The notes beneath the pieces are model-generated. The model did not search any database. It was not told the DNA's origin and saw only the letters and a list, made by a program, of their open reading frames with translations. The translations under genes and the position numbers were made by a program. Shown here piece after piece: positions 20,494-30,107 of a stretch of DNA of 40,096 bases. The number at the start of each line of letters is the position of its first letter. The first letter of the stretch is position 1. This DNA comes from Bartonella grahamii ATCC 700132 (lineage in GTDB: Bacteria > Pseudomonadota > Alphaproteobacteria > Rhizobiales > Rhizobiaceae): positions 82,684-122,779 of the forward strand of contig NZ_KI912377.1 of the NCBI RefSeq assembly GCF_000518085.1. The letters run 5' to 3'.

Positions 20494-20666
20494 CATGATT
20501 CTCTATTTATCTTGAGAGGTTTTTAATAACATTGGTAAATGATACTATCCTAATTGATAGAATTTCTCAATGATATTGCTATGATACTTTTATAATTTTT
20601 GTCATTACACGTCTACCCAAAGGTGAAGATACATAAGTGATGAGAAAGAAGATTACCTCTCTTTGG

Positions 20667-21215
20667 TCAAATTTTTGCAAGAAAGTGAGAAAGGACCATA
20701 AGCCCTTCAGGCCAAGGTCCGTGTCCGGATTCTGCGTTAATATGGCCAGAATACCCAGCATCAACAAAGAGTGATCCCCAATCATTGGCAATTTTTTCTG
20801 CTACTGAGAATTGACAAAACTCATCGTTGCGACTGGCTACGACAATAGAAGGAAAAGGCAGTTTTTGACGATGATAGGGGCCAAATGTCATTAAATGTTT
20901 GGGACGTATTTTCTCATTGGAGACATCTGGAGGTGCAACAAAGAAAGCGCCGCAAATTTTTTCTGTATTTTGTACAGTTGCATGAATAGCGCTGGGAACT
21001 CCTAATGAATGAGCAATAAGCATAACAGGCCTTTGAGCTTTTGCGATGGCAGTTTTAATTTTGTTAACCCGCTCTTCACAAACAGGCTTTGACCAATGGA
21101 GTTGTTCAATGCGGCGGGCCGTCGACAATTTTTTTTCCCAGCGTGTTTGCCAATGATCTGGACCAGATCCTTTGTAGCCAGGAACAATAAGAATATCGAG
21201 TTGATTTGCTTTCAT
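20667..21215 (-). CDS. alpha/beta hydrolase, RBBP9/YdeN family
   Basis: 182 residues. The N-terminus DILIVPGYKGSGPDHWQTRW, the nucleophile elbow LIAHSLGVPSAI (Ser near residue 70) and the C-terminal GHINAESGHGPWPEG with the catalytic His are those of the small serine-hydrolase family COG3545. The acid is probably the Asp in VVASRNDEFC. Substrates of the family are mostly unknown. It lies between purB and purC on the same strand, 69 nt after purB, and may simply be carried in the operon; no purine role is implied. Confidence 0.85.
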   Translation of the reverse strand: MKANQLDILIVPGYKGSGPDHWQTRWEKKLSTARRIEQLHWSKPVCEERVNKIKTAIAKAQRPVMLIAHSLGVPSAIHATVQNTEKICGAFFVAPPDVSNEKIRPKHLMTFGPYHRQKLPFPSIVVASRNDEFCQFSVAEKIANDWGSLFVDAGYSGHINAESGHGPWPEGLMVLSHFLAKI

Positions 21216-21284
21216 GAATTGTTTTCTTTGTTACAATAGATTTTTGATCATAGGTAGAATAGATTTGGGTTTTCTATGTCGCCT

Positions 21285-22592
21285 TTATTGTTCTTCAAAA
21301 ACACGTTTAAAAATCGTATTGATATGTTTGGTGTGGTAAGAAAGATCAAATTTTTCACGAAGTTCTTCTTCACTTAAAGCTTTGGTAACATCTTTGTCGT
21401 TGAGGAGTTCTTCTAAGAAATCTTTTCCTTGTTCCCAAACTTTCATCGCATTTCGTTGTACAATCCGATAAGAATCTTCACGACTGATTCCTGCTTGCGT
21501 GAGTGCTAAAAGCACCCGTTGTGAGTGAACAAGACCGCGGAATTTATTGAGATTTTTTTGCATATTTTCTGGATAGACAATGAGATTTTCAATGACAGAT
21601 GTGAGGCGAGAAAGAGCAAAATCAAGTGTAATAGTCGCATCTGGAGCAATATAACGCTCAACAGATGAATGGGAAATATCACGTTCATGCCAAAGTGCAA
21701 CATTTTCCATGGCTGGGAGTGCAAATGCACGTACCATGCGGGCTAATCCAGTTAAATTTTCTGTTAAAACTGGATTACGTTTATGAGGCATTGCCGATGA
21801 ACCTTTTTGCCCAGGTGAGAAATGTTCCTCTGCTTCAAGAACTTCTGTTCGTTGTAAATGGCGTATTTCTATTGCTAACCTTTCAATAGAGGAAGCAATA
21901 ACACCAAGTGTTGCAAAAAACATAGCATGACGATCTCTTGGTATTACTTGAGTGGAAACCGGTTCAGCACGCATTCTCAAGGCTTTTGCTACATGTTCTT
22001 CAACGCGGGGATCGATATTTGCAAAAGTTCCTACAGCTCCTGAAATTGCGCAAGTAGAAATTTCTTCTCGTGCTGCAAGAAGACGTTTGCGACAACGGGA
22101 AAATTCAGCGTATGCGAGAGCAAACTTGATTCCAAATGTTGTCGGTTCAGCATGAATGCCATGACTCCGCCCAATGGTGATTGTCTCTTTATGCTCAAAA
22201 GCACGTCTTTTTAATGCTTCAAGAAGTTGATCTATATCCTCTAGCAAAATATCACTAGCACGCATCAATTGAATGTTTAGCGTTGTATCTAGAACATCAG
22301 ATGATGTCATGCCTTGGTGGATAAAACGTGCCTCTGGTCCAATGAATTCAGCTAGGTGGGTCAGAAATGCGATAACATCATGTTTGGTAATTGCTTCAAT
22401 TTCATCAATGCGATTGATATCAAATTTAGCTACTGCCCCTTTTTCCCAAATGACTTTGGCGGCTTCTTTCGGAATAATCCCTAAGTGAGCAAGGGCATCA
22501 CAGGCATGGGCTTCAATTTCAAACCAAATACGATATTTTGTTTCTGGAGACCAAATTGCTACCATTGCAGGGCGGGAATAACGTGCGATCAT
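21285..22592 (-). CDS. purB: adenylosuccinate lyase
   Basis: 435 residues of the fumarase/aspartase superfamily. It releases fumarate from SAICAR and from adenylosuccinate. The signature GSSAMPHKRNPVLTENL (near residue 263) is intact, as are the His-bearing TSSDVLDTTLNIQLM and GRSHGIHAEPTTFG. The start ATG overlaps the rpe stop by one base (TAATG), which implies translational coupling to rpe. Confidence 0.97.
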   Translation of the reverse strand: MIARYSRPAMVAIWSPETKYRIWFEIEAHACDALAHLGIIPKEAAKVIWEKGAVAKFDINRIDEIEAITKHDVIAFLTHLAEFIGPEARFIHQGMTSSDVLDTTLNIQLMRASDILLEDIDQLLEALKRRAFEHKETITIGRSHGIHAEPTTFGIKFALAYAEFSRCRKRLLAAREEISTCAISGAVGTFANIDPRVEEHVAKALRMRAEPVSTQVIPRDRHAMFFATLGVIASSIERLAIEIRHLQRTEVLEAEEHFSPGQKGSSAMPHKRNPVLTENLTGLARMVRAFALPAMENVALWHERDISHSSVERYIAPDATITLDFALSRLTSVIENLIVYPENMQKNLNKFRGLVHSQRVLLALTQAGISREDSYRIVQRNAMKVWEQGKDFLEELLNDKDVTKALSEEELREKFDLSYHTKHINTIFKRVFEEQ

Positions 22593-23278
22593 TATTTTTT
22601 TCCTTCTTGTGAGAGGATTGCGGCTTGGCGCAATGCATTAATACGTGTTTTGTAAAGCTCTTTATTTCCGTTTTTATAAATTGCAGAGCCTGCGACAAAT
22701 ACATTTGCACCAGCTTTTGCAGTTATCCCAATTGTATCAACGGTGATACCACCATCAACTTCAAGATCAATAGGGCGGTTTGCAATCATGCTTTTAACGC
22801 GCTTAATTTTATCTTTTATTTCTGGAATAAAACTTTGTCCACCAAAACCGGGATTAACCGTCATGATGAGAATGAGATCTAATTGATCAAGCAAATATTC
22901 AAGTACATGTTCAGGGGTGCTTGGATTGAGTGCAATTCCTGCTTTTTTTCCCATTTTTTTTATTGTTTGTAATGAACGATGAAGATGTGGACTTGCTTCA
23001 GCATGAATGGTTATAATATCTGAACCCGCTTTTGCAAAAGCTTCCAAATAAGGGTCTACCGGTGCGATCATCAGGTGGACATCAAATGTTGCTTTGGTTA
23101 ATGGGCGCAGAGCCTTGACTATTTCAGGACCAAAGGTGATGTTAGGAACAAAGTGTCCATCCATGATATCAAGATGAAGCCAATCTGCACCAGCATCAAC
23201 AACATCTAACATTTCTTGTCCAAGTTTAGAAAAATCAGAAGCCAAGAGTGAAGGCGAAATGAGATGAGAATGGGGCAT
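22592..23278 (-). CDS. rpe: ribulose-phosphate 3-epimerase
   Basis: 228 residues, a TIM barrel. It interconverts ribulose-5-phosphate and xylulose-5-phosphate in the pentose phosphate pathway. Active-site elements are present: [12 protein letters not shown] at the start, [17 protein letters not shown] (catalytic Asp and metal His), [31 protein letters not shown] and [12 protein letters not shown] (second catalytic Asp). AAGGAG precedes the start. It is coupled to purB through a TAATG overlap, which ties pentose-phosphate flux to purine synthesis at least at the level of expression. Confidence 0.96.
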   Translation of the reverse strand: MPHSHLISPSLLASDFSKLGQEMLDVVDAGADWLHLDIMDGHFVPNITFGPEIVKALRPLTKATFDVHLMIAPVDPYLEAFAKAGSDIITIHAEASPHLHRSLQTIKKMGKKAGIALNPSTPEHVLEYLLDQLDLILIMTVNPGFGGQSFIPEIKDKIKRVKSMIANRPIDLEVDGGITVDTIGITAKAGANVFVAGSAIYKNGNKELYKTRINALRQAAILSQEGKK

Positions 23279-23424
23279 TAAAATCTCCTTGATTGGCTGT
23301 TTTTATCATATCGCTGTGTATACACAAATATCTTTTGTGTTATGACGGAAAAGAAAAAATATGTATTATAGGTCTTTGTTATGGAAAGATCGCTTGAAAT
23401 TTTAAAGCTTTATAAGTGAAAGAT

Positions 23425-23958
23425 ATGTCGAATCATAAAACATATTTGATGCCTGAACTTCAACATAATATTGCGGTTTCTTCCCAAGAATATCGAGATG
23501 CCATGAGTCTTTTTGCAGGAGCTGTGCATATTGTGACAACAAATGGCATTAAGGGAAGACGCGGGGTGACTGTTTCGGCGTGTTGTTCTTTATCTGATAA
23601 TCCTCCAACCCTTCTTGTTTGTCTCATGCGCCATAATTTAAAGAATCAGGTGTTTATGGAGAATGGAAATTTTTGTGTTAATAGCTTGGCAGGAAAACAT
23701 CGTTCATTAGCGGATGTTTTTTCGAGGTGTTGCACTCTTACACAAAATGAGCGTTTTGATGCTGCTCAATGGGGAGTTTTGCAAACGGGGGCGCCTAGTC
23801 TTTCAGACGCTCTAGCGTCGTTTGATTGTCGTTTGATTTGTTGGCACGAGCACGCAACCCATTGTGTTTTGATTGGTGAGGTTGTTGCAATCAACTGTAA
23901 TAAAGAAAAAGATGCTTTGATGTATTTGAAACGTGAATATCACACTTTGCCTTTATAA
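23425..23958 (+). CDS. flavin reductase-like protein (FMN-binding split barrel)
   Basis: About 177 residues. The segment FAGAVHIVTTNGIKGRRGVTVSACCSLSDNPPTLLVC is the core of the flavin-reductase split-barrel domain, and NGNFCVNSL and DCRLICWHEHATHCVLIGEV complete it. Members reduce FMN or FAD with NAD(P)H to feed a monooxygenase (HpaC- and RutF-like). No partner oxygenase is adjacent, so the physiological partner is not known. A GTG at 23416 is an alternative start 9 nt upstream. It diverges from rpe. Confidence 0.85.
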   Translation: MSNHKTYLMPELQHNIAVSSQEYRDAMSLFAGAVHIVTTNGIKGRRGVTVSACCSLSDNPPTLLVCLMRHNLKNQVFMENGNFCVNSLAGKHRSLADVFSRCCTLTQNERFDAAQWGVLQTGAPSLSDALASFDCRLICWHEHATHCVLIGEVVAINCNKEKDALMYLKREYHTLPL

Positions 23959-24271
23959 AGATTTTATTTTTTTGCATTGCTGAAATGATTTATTGTTGCT
24001 TCATTTAGATTTTAAACGATGAGAAAGCAGGGGAGTGATGACTCTGATATCTGATATTAGATTTCCTTCTTTTTGAAGTTTCTCAGTAAGCAAGAAAAAT
24101 GTTCTGGATGAGATTTGATCAAGAATCCAACCTACATAGAAAAGCGATCAAATCTAAACAGTGTATTTAGACATATTTGTAGATTGTTATGAAAAAACAT
24201 TTTACTCTTGTGTTGATGGGTATTGCACAATATATAGACCGCACATAGCATATGTGGAGGTTTTTTATTGC
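23959..24271. other. gap before dksA
   Basis: 313 nt. An open frame runs through the last part into dksA, but its 37 extra codons have no DksA homology and precede the strong GGAGG, so they are treated as leader. No terminator after the flavin reductase is obvious. The promoter of dksA must lie here. Confidence 0.5.
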
Positions 24272-24688
24272 ATGAGCGAAGAGATTGATGGTCAATATCG
24301 CCCTAGTGAAGATGAGCCTTTTATGAATGAGCGGCAAAAGGCGTATTTTCGTGCTAAATTGGTTTCTTGGAAGAATGATATATTAAAAGAAGCTCGTGAG
24401 ACTTTGGAAAATTTGCAGGAAGAGAATGTTGGTCAACCTGATTTGACTGATAGGGCTTCTTGTGAAACTGATCGTACAATCGAATTACGTGCGCGGGATC
24501 GTCAGAGGAAACTTATTTCAAAAATAGATGCTGCTTTAGAGCGCATTGATAATGGGACATATGGCTTTTGTGAAGAAACCGGCGAACCCATTAGTATAAA
24601 GCGTCTTGAGGCTCGGCCAATAGCCGTTTTGTCGTTGGAAGCGCAAGAACGTCACGAACGACGTGAAAGAGTTTATCGCGATGATTAA
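24272..24688 (+). CDS. dksA: DksA-type RNA polymerase-binding regulator
   Basis: 138 residues from the ATG at 24272, which has GGAGG about 11 nt upstream. The two-helix coiled coil with acidic tip runs from about residue 25 to 100 (QKAYFRAKLVSWKNDILKEA; QPDLTDRASCETDRTIELRA holds the tip), followed by the zinc-finger-like globular end (GTYGFCEETGEPISIKRLEA). Only one of the four zinc-ligand cysteines of E. coli DksA remains: the finger reads CEET and LSLEA where E. coli has CESC and LCIDC. It acts with ppGpp at the RNA polymerase secondary channel. Confidence 0.93.
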   Translation: MSEEIDGQYRPSEDEPFMNERQKAYFRAKLVSWKNDILKEARETLENLQEENVGQPDLTDRASCETDRTIELRARDRQRKLISKIDAALERIDNGTYGFCEETGEPISIKRLEARPIAVLSLEAQERHERRERVYRDD

Positions 24689-24740
24689 GGTCATTGAAAT
24701 GATAAACAAACAAAACTCGTGGTGATAAAATTGTATATTT

Positions 24741-25217
24741 TTATTTTTGAGGGGTAGGAATGAATAAAGATGGTTCTTGCCGCCCCTCAATTTCGGCGGT
24801 AATTGCTGAATCTTTTACCGCTTGATTCGTAAAAGGAGAGGGATTTTTATCCGGTATATCGTTTCTTTCTGTAGGGGCGGAATTTGGATGTGTGAGCGTT
24901 TCTCCCTTTTGTATTTTTGATGTACCGGTAATATCGGATTCTACAACCACATCTGTTAATCCACCAATAAGGAGCAAATGTTCTTTATTATCGCAACGGA
25001 CTAAAACAAGGCGGCGTGCTCGATCTATAGAAATTACTTCACATAATGCTAATCGTGATAGACTTTTTTTTCTATTAATGCTGAATCTTCTCGTACTTAA
25101 ACGACGTAAAAACAAGATAATTATGGTAATAGCAACGATTGTTATTATAAAAAACAAAAAGCTTATCGTTATTTTCGCAGCAGATACACCTATTTGCTCT
25201 GATAACCAGATATACAT
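24741..25217 (-). CDS. FliO-like membrane protein
   Basis: 158 residues. One transmembrane helix at about residues 15-38 is followed by a basic stretch (RRLSTRRFSINRKKSLSRL) and a domain ALCEVISIDRARRLVLVRCD then EHLLLIGGLTDVVVES, which resembles the FliO/FliZ export-apparatus fold. The C-terminal third is Pro/Thr/Asn-rich and low in complexity. FliO helps assemble the flagellar export gate, but there are no other flagellar genes here, and similar proteins occur beside cckA in Rhizobiales that lack this link. Function is therefore uncertain. Confidence 0.65.
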   Translation of the reverse strand: MYIWLSEQIGVSAAKITISFLFFIITIVAITIIILFLRRLSTRRFSINRKKSLSRLALCEVISIDRARRLVLVRCDNKEHLLLIGGLTDVVVESDITGTSKIQKGETLTHPNSAPTERNDIPDKNPSPFTNQAVKDSAITAEIEGRQEPSLFIPTPQK

Positions 25218-25429
25218 AGATTTTCTCCCATTTTTGTGTGAAAATATCGTTTTTTATCGAGATAAATTTATAAACACACCCTTAAAAGGTTCACTTAAAT
25301 ACAAGAAATAAACTTTTTAACATTAAGTGAGCTTTCTTAGAGAGATAATATCATAGTATATACTTTATAACAATGAATATAAAGGAAATTTTGTGATATA
25401 AGAAACAACTAAATCTAAGGCAATGAGAG

Positions 25430-27964
25430 ATGGATAAAGGTTTTGATAATAATAAAAGATCAGCGTCTTCTGTTCATCGAAGAGTTGTGATTTTTAGTGT
25501 TGTTTTTATATTAATTTCTCTTTTCATTGTGGGTATTTTAGGTTTTTTTTATCCACAAAGCTATTTGCAAAAGGCTATATTGATATCTTTTTTGATTCTA
25601 GCAATTATCGGCGTTGCAACACTTGTTTTGTGTGGAATGGGAATTTTAAGATACCATGTGTGGTTGCATGAAGATTTTGATTTTAGCATCTTTAATGGGA
25701 GCGATGATGTAATTGTAATCTCTGACCTTTCTGGTTTTGTTTATTATTCTAATCAAAACTATCGAAAAATTCTGACCTATAAGCCTGAAGTGTCTTGTTA
25801 TATGGTTATTGCTGATCTTCCAGGAGCTGGCGCACTTTCGTATCGCTTAAAGGTTGCAGCCTGTAATAATCTTGCAGCGCGAGAGGAATTAAGAGTAGAA
25901 CAACCAATTTTTACCGATGCTACACCAAAAAAATCTGTTTGGTATAATATTTCCGTTCAACCTATCACAAAACAGAAAAAAAAGCTTTTATTTTGGCGTA
26001 TTGCTGATATTTCGCATTTACAACAAACGCGAGAAGTTTTTTTCTCGAACCTTCAAGAGGCTATCAATCACTTGGATCAAGCTCCTATTGGTTTTGTATC
26101 AGTTAATACACAAGGAACTATTCTTTATGCTAATGCGGTTTTTGCCGAATGGTTTTCAATTGATTTAGCGAGTTTCTCAGTTGGTCAATATAATTTTGAT
26201 TCGTTATTTGATAGCGTTGGCGCTAAGAGCTCATGGAGTGATATCTGTTTGCAAACCAACAGATATCAAAGTTCAGGTTACTCATTACCTTATAAGTTTT
26301 CGTTATGTTTAAATTCACAAGCGACTTGTGAGAAAATATTCCATTGTCTTATCTCTGTTTCTTCTCTCTTAGAAGAGGAAGCCGTTTATCGCATTATGAT
26401 CATTCCACAACAAATACAAAAAGAAGAGGACGATCAATTAAAATTACCCACTATATTAGGAGAATATTTTGATGCGAGTCCTTTTGCAATAGCCGTGGTG
26501 GATCATGAAGGGCAATTGGTCCATATGAATAAAGCTTTTTCATCACTCACGGGATGTGTGGACAAAGCTGTTAATTTTTATGATGTTGTTTCTCGTCGTG
26601 ATTGTGTGCAGTTAGAGCGTTCTTTTCAGAGAATTGCGACAAATAAAAATTATTTTGTTTCTCTAGAAACTGTTTTAGAAAAAAATGAAGAATGCCATTT
26701 ACGGCTCCATATTATGTCTGTACCGCCTTATCATGGTGATGCATTGCAAGATTTGCTTATTATCTCTGTGATTGAAACAACCGAACAAAAAACGCTTGAA
26801 GATAAAATGATGCAAAGTCAGAAGATGCAAGCTGTTGGACAATTGGCTGGCGGCATTGCTCATGATTTTAATAATGTTTTAACAGCAATTTTAATGTCGT
26901 GTGATCTTCTTTTAAATACGCATCGTAGTTCTGATCCGGCTCATGCTGATCTGATCAATATTAAAAATAATGCTAATCGTGCAGCTGCTCTTGTACAGCA
27001 ATTATTAGCTTTTTCTAGAAAGCAAACACTTCGACCTGAAGAAGTTGATTTTACTGAATTTTTATCAGATATTCGCAATCTTATTGTACCACTTTTGGGA
27101 AATAATATTCAGTTAAAAATTATCTATGGAAGAGATTTGTGGAGCGTTGAAGTTGATCAGGCATCTTTTCAGCGTGTTATTATGAATTTGGTTATTAATG
27201 CGCGTGATGCCATGTTGGATGGAGGTATTGTTACGATTGCGACAAACAATATTACAAAGCAACAAAGTGCTGAATTTAATCATCTTGGTTTAGCAATTGG
27301 TGAGTATGTGCAATTGACTATTTCAGATACAGGGGCTGGTATATCTGCTGCTATACAAGAAAAAATGTTTGAGCCATTTTTTACAACAAAAGAAGTTGGA
27401 AAAGGAACAGGACTTGGTTTATCAATGGTTTATGGAATTATCAAGCAGAGTGGTGGGTACATTTATTGTGAAAGTAAAGAAGGTGAAGGAGCAACATTTC
27501 ATATTTTTCTTCCCCGTTATATCCCCAATATAAAAGGAGAAACTTCTCAAAAAATTGAAAAAGATGAAGAGAAAGATAAAAATATAGACTTAACAGGATC
27601 TGCAACTGTTTTATTGGTTGAAGATGAAGATGCGGTTAGAATGGGGGGGGTAAGAGCTCTTCAAATGAGAGGATATACGGTTTTAGAGGCAGCGAGTGGG
27701 GTGGAAGCACTCTCTATTCTTGAGGAACAAAAAGGAGCTGTTGATATTATTGTTTCTGACGTGGTGATGCCAGAAATGGATGGGCCCACTTTATTGAAGG
27801 AAGTACGTAAAAACTATCCTGATATCAAATTTCTTTTCGTTTCTGGATATGCAAAAGATGCTTTTGCTAAAAATCTTCCACAAGATGCTGTTTTTGGTTT
27901 TTTATCTAAACCTTTTACACTCAAAGAGTTAGCTCTAACAGTTAAAGAAACACTTTCGTCATGA
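25430..27964 (+). CDS. cckA: cell-cycle hybrid histidine kinase CckA
   Basis: 844 residues. Two transmembrane helices lie within about residues 18-75. PAS-like segments follow (NGSDDVIVISDLSGFVYYSN; LDQAPIGFVSVNTQGTILYA; DASPFAIAVVDHEGQLVHMN). The HisKA domain has GGIAHDFNNVLTAI with the phospho-acceptor His478. The ATPase domain has NLVINARDAM, DTGAGI and GKGTGLGLSMVYG. A C-terminal receiver (VLLVEDEDAV; phospho-acceptor Asp777 in IIVSDVVMPEMDGP; Lys in FLSKPF) completes the hybrid. CckA feeds the ChpT-CtrA relay that controls division and gene expression, and it can reverse direction as a phosphatase. Codons 738-740 lie in a run of eight G (27643-27650). Confidence 0.95.
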   Translation: MDKGFDNNKRSASSVHRRVVIFSVVFILISLFIVGILGFFYPQSYLQKAILISFLILAIIGVATLVLCGMGILRYHVWLHEDFDFSIFNGSDDVIVISDLSGFVYYSNQNYRKILTYKPEVSCYMVIADLPGAGALSYRLKVAACNNLAAREELRVEQPIFTDATPKKSVWYNISVQPITKQKKKLLFWRIADISHLQQTREVFFSNLQEAINHLDQAPIGFVSVNTQGTILYANAVFAEWFSIDLASFSVGQYNFDSLFDSVGAKSSWSDICLQTNRYQSSGYSLPYKFSLCLNSQATCEKIFHCLISVSSLLEEEAVYRIMIIPQQIQKEEDDQLKLPTILGEYFDASPFAIAVVDHEGQLVHMNKAFSSLTGCVDKAVNFYDVVSRRDCVQLERSFQRIATNKNYFVSLETVLEKNEECHLRLHIMSVPPYHGDALQDLLIISVIETTEQKTLEDKMMQSQKMQAVGQLAGGIAHDFNNVLTAILMSCDLLLNTHRSSDPAHADLINIKNNANRAAALVQQLLAFSRKQTLRPEEVDFTEFLSDIRNLIVPLLGNNIQLKIIYGRDLWSVEVDQASFQRVIMNLVINARDAMLDGGIVTIATNNITKQQSAEFNHLGLAIGEYVQLTISDTGAGISAAIQEKMFEPFFTTKEVGKGTGLGLSMVYGIIKQSGGYIYCESKEGEGATFHIFLPRYIPNIKGETSQKIEKDEEKDKNIDLTGSATVLLVEDEDAVRMGGVRALQMRGYTVLEAASGVEALSILEEQKGAVDIIVSDVVMPEMDGPTLLKEVRKNYPDIKFLFVSGYAKDAFAKNLPQDAVFGFLSKPFTLKELALTVKETLSS

Positions 27965-28249
27965 GGAAAAAATTTTTATGCAATAGAAAAATTGCGTATT
28001 TTAAGATTTTTTAGGCGAAATACGAGAGTATTTTGATAAATAGAGCTTATAACTATGTTATAGAACTGAATAAAGAAGAAGAATTTGAAAAATTAACTAA
28101 AATTTAAAAAATCACACATTCTGCGCAAAAATTTATGAAGAGATAGACTCTATTACGTCAACATTTAATAGAGATTTTCAATTATAGACACTGAGCACAA
28201 ATTATGTATAAAACATTGAAAAATGCTGATTAATAGATTATTGATACAC

Positions 28250-28861
28250 TCAAAAAGATAAAAGTTGTTGCTGCATATCTACCATTTTGCTCTTCCCTTC
28301 AATAAATGCTTTTAAGGCTTCGGGGTAGAGTTTATGCTCTGCTTTAAGAACTCTTTGTGCTAAGCTCTCAGCAGTATCATGGGGATAGACTGGAACAGCT
28401 GCTTGGGCAAGGATTTTTCCTGCATCCATGTCTTCTGTAACAAGGTGAACAGTGCAACCCGTGATTTTTACGCCTGCTTGTAAAGCTTTTTCATGTGTGT
28501 TTAAGCCTTTAAATGAAGGCAAAAGAGAAGGATGAATGTTTAAAATTCGTTCTTCGTAAAGTTTTACAAAACGTGGTGAGATAAGGCGCATATACCCTGC
28601 AAAGCAGAGAAAATCCGGTTTATATTGATCTAAAATCGTAAAAATACTTTCTTCATGCTCTTCTTTTGTTTTGTAAATTTTGCGATCAACAATATGAATA
28701 GGTAAGTTATGGTTTTGCGCCTTTTCAATACCATTTGCACGTGGATTATCGCAAATAACTGCGACGATTTCAGCAGGATATTCCTTTTGCTGACTAGCTT
28801 GAGCAAGGGCGACCATATTGGATCCATTACCAGAAATGAAAACGACGATTTGTTTTTTCAT
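28250..28861 (-). CDS. purN: GAR transformylase (10-formyl-THF dependent)
   Basis: 203 residues. It formylates GAR to FGAR. The N-terminal [16 protein letters not shown] loop, the catalytic region [32 protein letters not shown] with Asn and His, and the catalytic Asp in [11 protein letters not shown] are present. The start overlaps the purM stop by four bases (ATGA), so the two are translationally coupled. The 285-nt gap between cckA and purN holds no visible gene. Confidence 0.96.
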   Translation of the reverse strand: MKKQIVVFISGNGSNMVALAQASQQKEYPAEIVAVICDNPRANGIEKAQNHNLPIHIVDRKIYKTKEEHEESIFTILDQYKPDFLCFAGYMRLISPRFVKLYEERILNIHPSLLPSFKGLNTHEKALQAGVKITGCTVHLVTEDMDAGKILAQAAVPVYPHDTAESLAQRVLKAEHKLYPEALKAFIEGKSKMVDMQQQLLSF

Positions 28862-29949
28862 AAATGCAGTACCCCTTTATAAAGTATTCCTTTATTTTGA
28901 TCTTGGCGTTTTGTTAAAATGCCAAGTGGAGTTACATTCTCTTCTTTTCTTTCAAGAGCTTGCGTAATTGTTTCAGCTGCATGCTGTGCTACGATAATGA
29001 TCATGCCAATACCACAATTGAATGTTCTTAACATTTCTGTTTCTTCTATTTTACCTTGTTTGGCAATCCATGAAAATACTGCTGGAACATTGATGGTAGA
29101 AAGATTAATTTCAGCGCAGAGAGAAGATGGAACAACACGTGGAATATTTTCAGGAAAGCCTCCACCCGTAATATGAGCAAGAGCTTTAATCCCTTCGTAT
29201 TTTTGCATGATGGGAAGAAGCGATTTTACATAAATGCGTGTTGGTGTAAGAAGTGCTACACCAAGGCTGTTTTCGGGGGCAAAAGGGGCAGGGTCATTCC
29301 ATTTGAGATCATGTTGCTGGATGATTCGTCGAACAAGCGAAAAGCCATTGGAATGAATTCCAGAGGCGCTTAGACCTAATATAATATCTCCTTCTGTTAA
29401 ATCTTTTGAAGGGAGTAGCTTGCTGCGTTCGCATGCTCCTACAGCAAAACCGGCTAGATCATAATCTCCCTCTGCATACATTCCTGGCATTTCTGCAGTT
29501 TCTCCTCCAATAAGCGCAGCACCGGCTTGTTTACATCCTTCGGCAATACCAGAAACAATTGTAGCACCTTGTTCTGGGTCAAGCTTTCCAGTTGCAAAAT
29601 AATCCAGAAAAAAGAGAGGTTCAGCCCCTTGTACGAGTAAATCATTGACACACATAGCTACAAGATCAATACCTACAGTGTTATGGTGACCTACTTCAAT
29701 GGCAATTTTTAATTTTGTTCCCACACCATCATTGGCTGCTACTAGGATAGGATCCGTAAAACCAGCTGCTTTTAAATCAAAAAGGCCGCCAAAACCGCCA
29801 ATTTCTGCATCTGCTCCGGCTCGTTTTGTCGCGCGTATAAAGGGTTTAATTTTTTCTACCATGGCATTACCCATATCGATGTTTACACCGGCTTTTGCGT
29901 AGGTAAGACCAACTTTGGATTTATTATTTGTAAGATCTTGATTGCTCAT
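28858..29949 (-). CDS. purM: AIR synthetase
   Basis: 363 residues. It cyclises FGAM to AIR with ATP. The signatures are [19 protein letters not shown] near residue 70, [20 protein letters not shown] near residue 94, [11 protein letters not shown] near residue 148 and [16 protein letters not shown] near residue 258. AAGGAAGG lies before the ATG. It diverges from the permease gene, with 158 nt between the starts for both promoters. Confidence 0.97.
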   Translation of the reverse strand: MSNQDLTNNKSKVGLTYAKAGVNIDMGNAMVEKIKPFIRATKRAGADAEIGGFGGLFDLKAAGFTDPILVAANDGVGTKLKIAIEVGHHNTVGIDLVAMCVNDLLVQGAEPLFFLDYFATGKLDPEQGATIVSGIAEGCKQAGAALIGGETAEMPGMYAEGDYDLAGFAVGACERSKLLPSKDLTEGDIILGLSASGIHSNGFSLVRRIIQQHDLKWNDPAPFAPENSLGVALLTPTRIYVKSLLPIMQKYEGIKALAHITGGGFPENIPRVVPSSLCAEINLSTINVPAVFSWIAKQGKIEETEMLRTFNCGIGMIIIVAQHAAETITQALERKEENVTPLGILTKRQDQNKGILYKGVLHL

Positions 29950-30107
29950 TGGAGCCTTCCTTTAATGGAAAATCAGGTTTTGACATTATGCAATGCCATG
30001 ATAGAGTTCTCTCTGCAAGAGATATTGATAAGAAAATAAGCAACTTTTCTTGTACCTTATTTAGAAGATGTTTATAATTTTTTGTGAAGAATTTTTTAGG
30101 ATATTTT

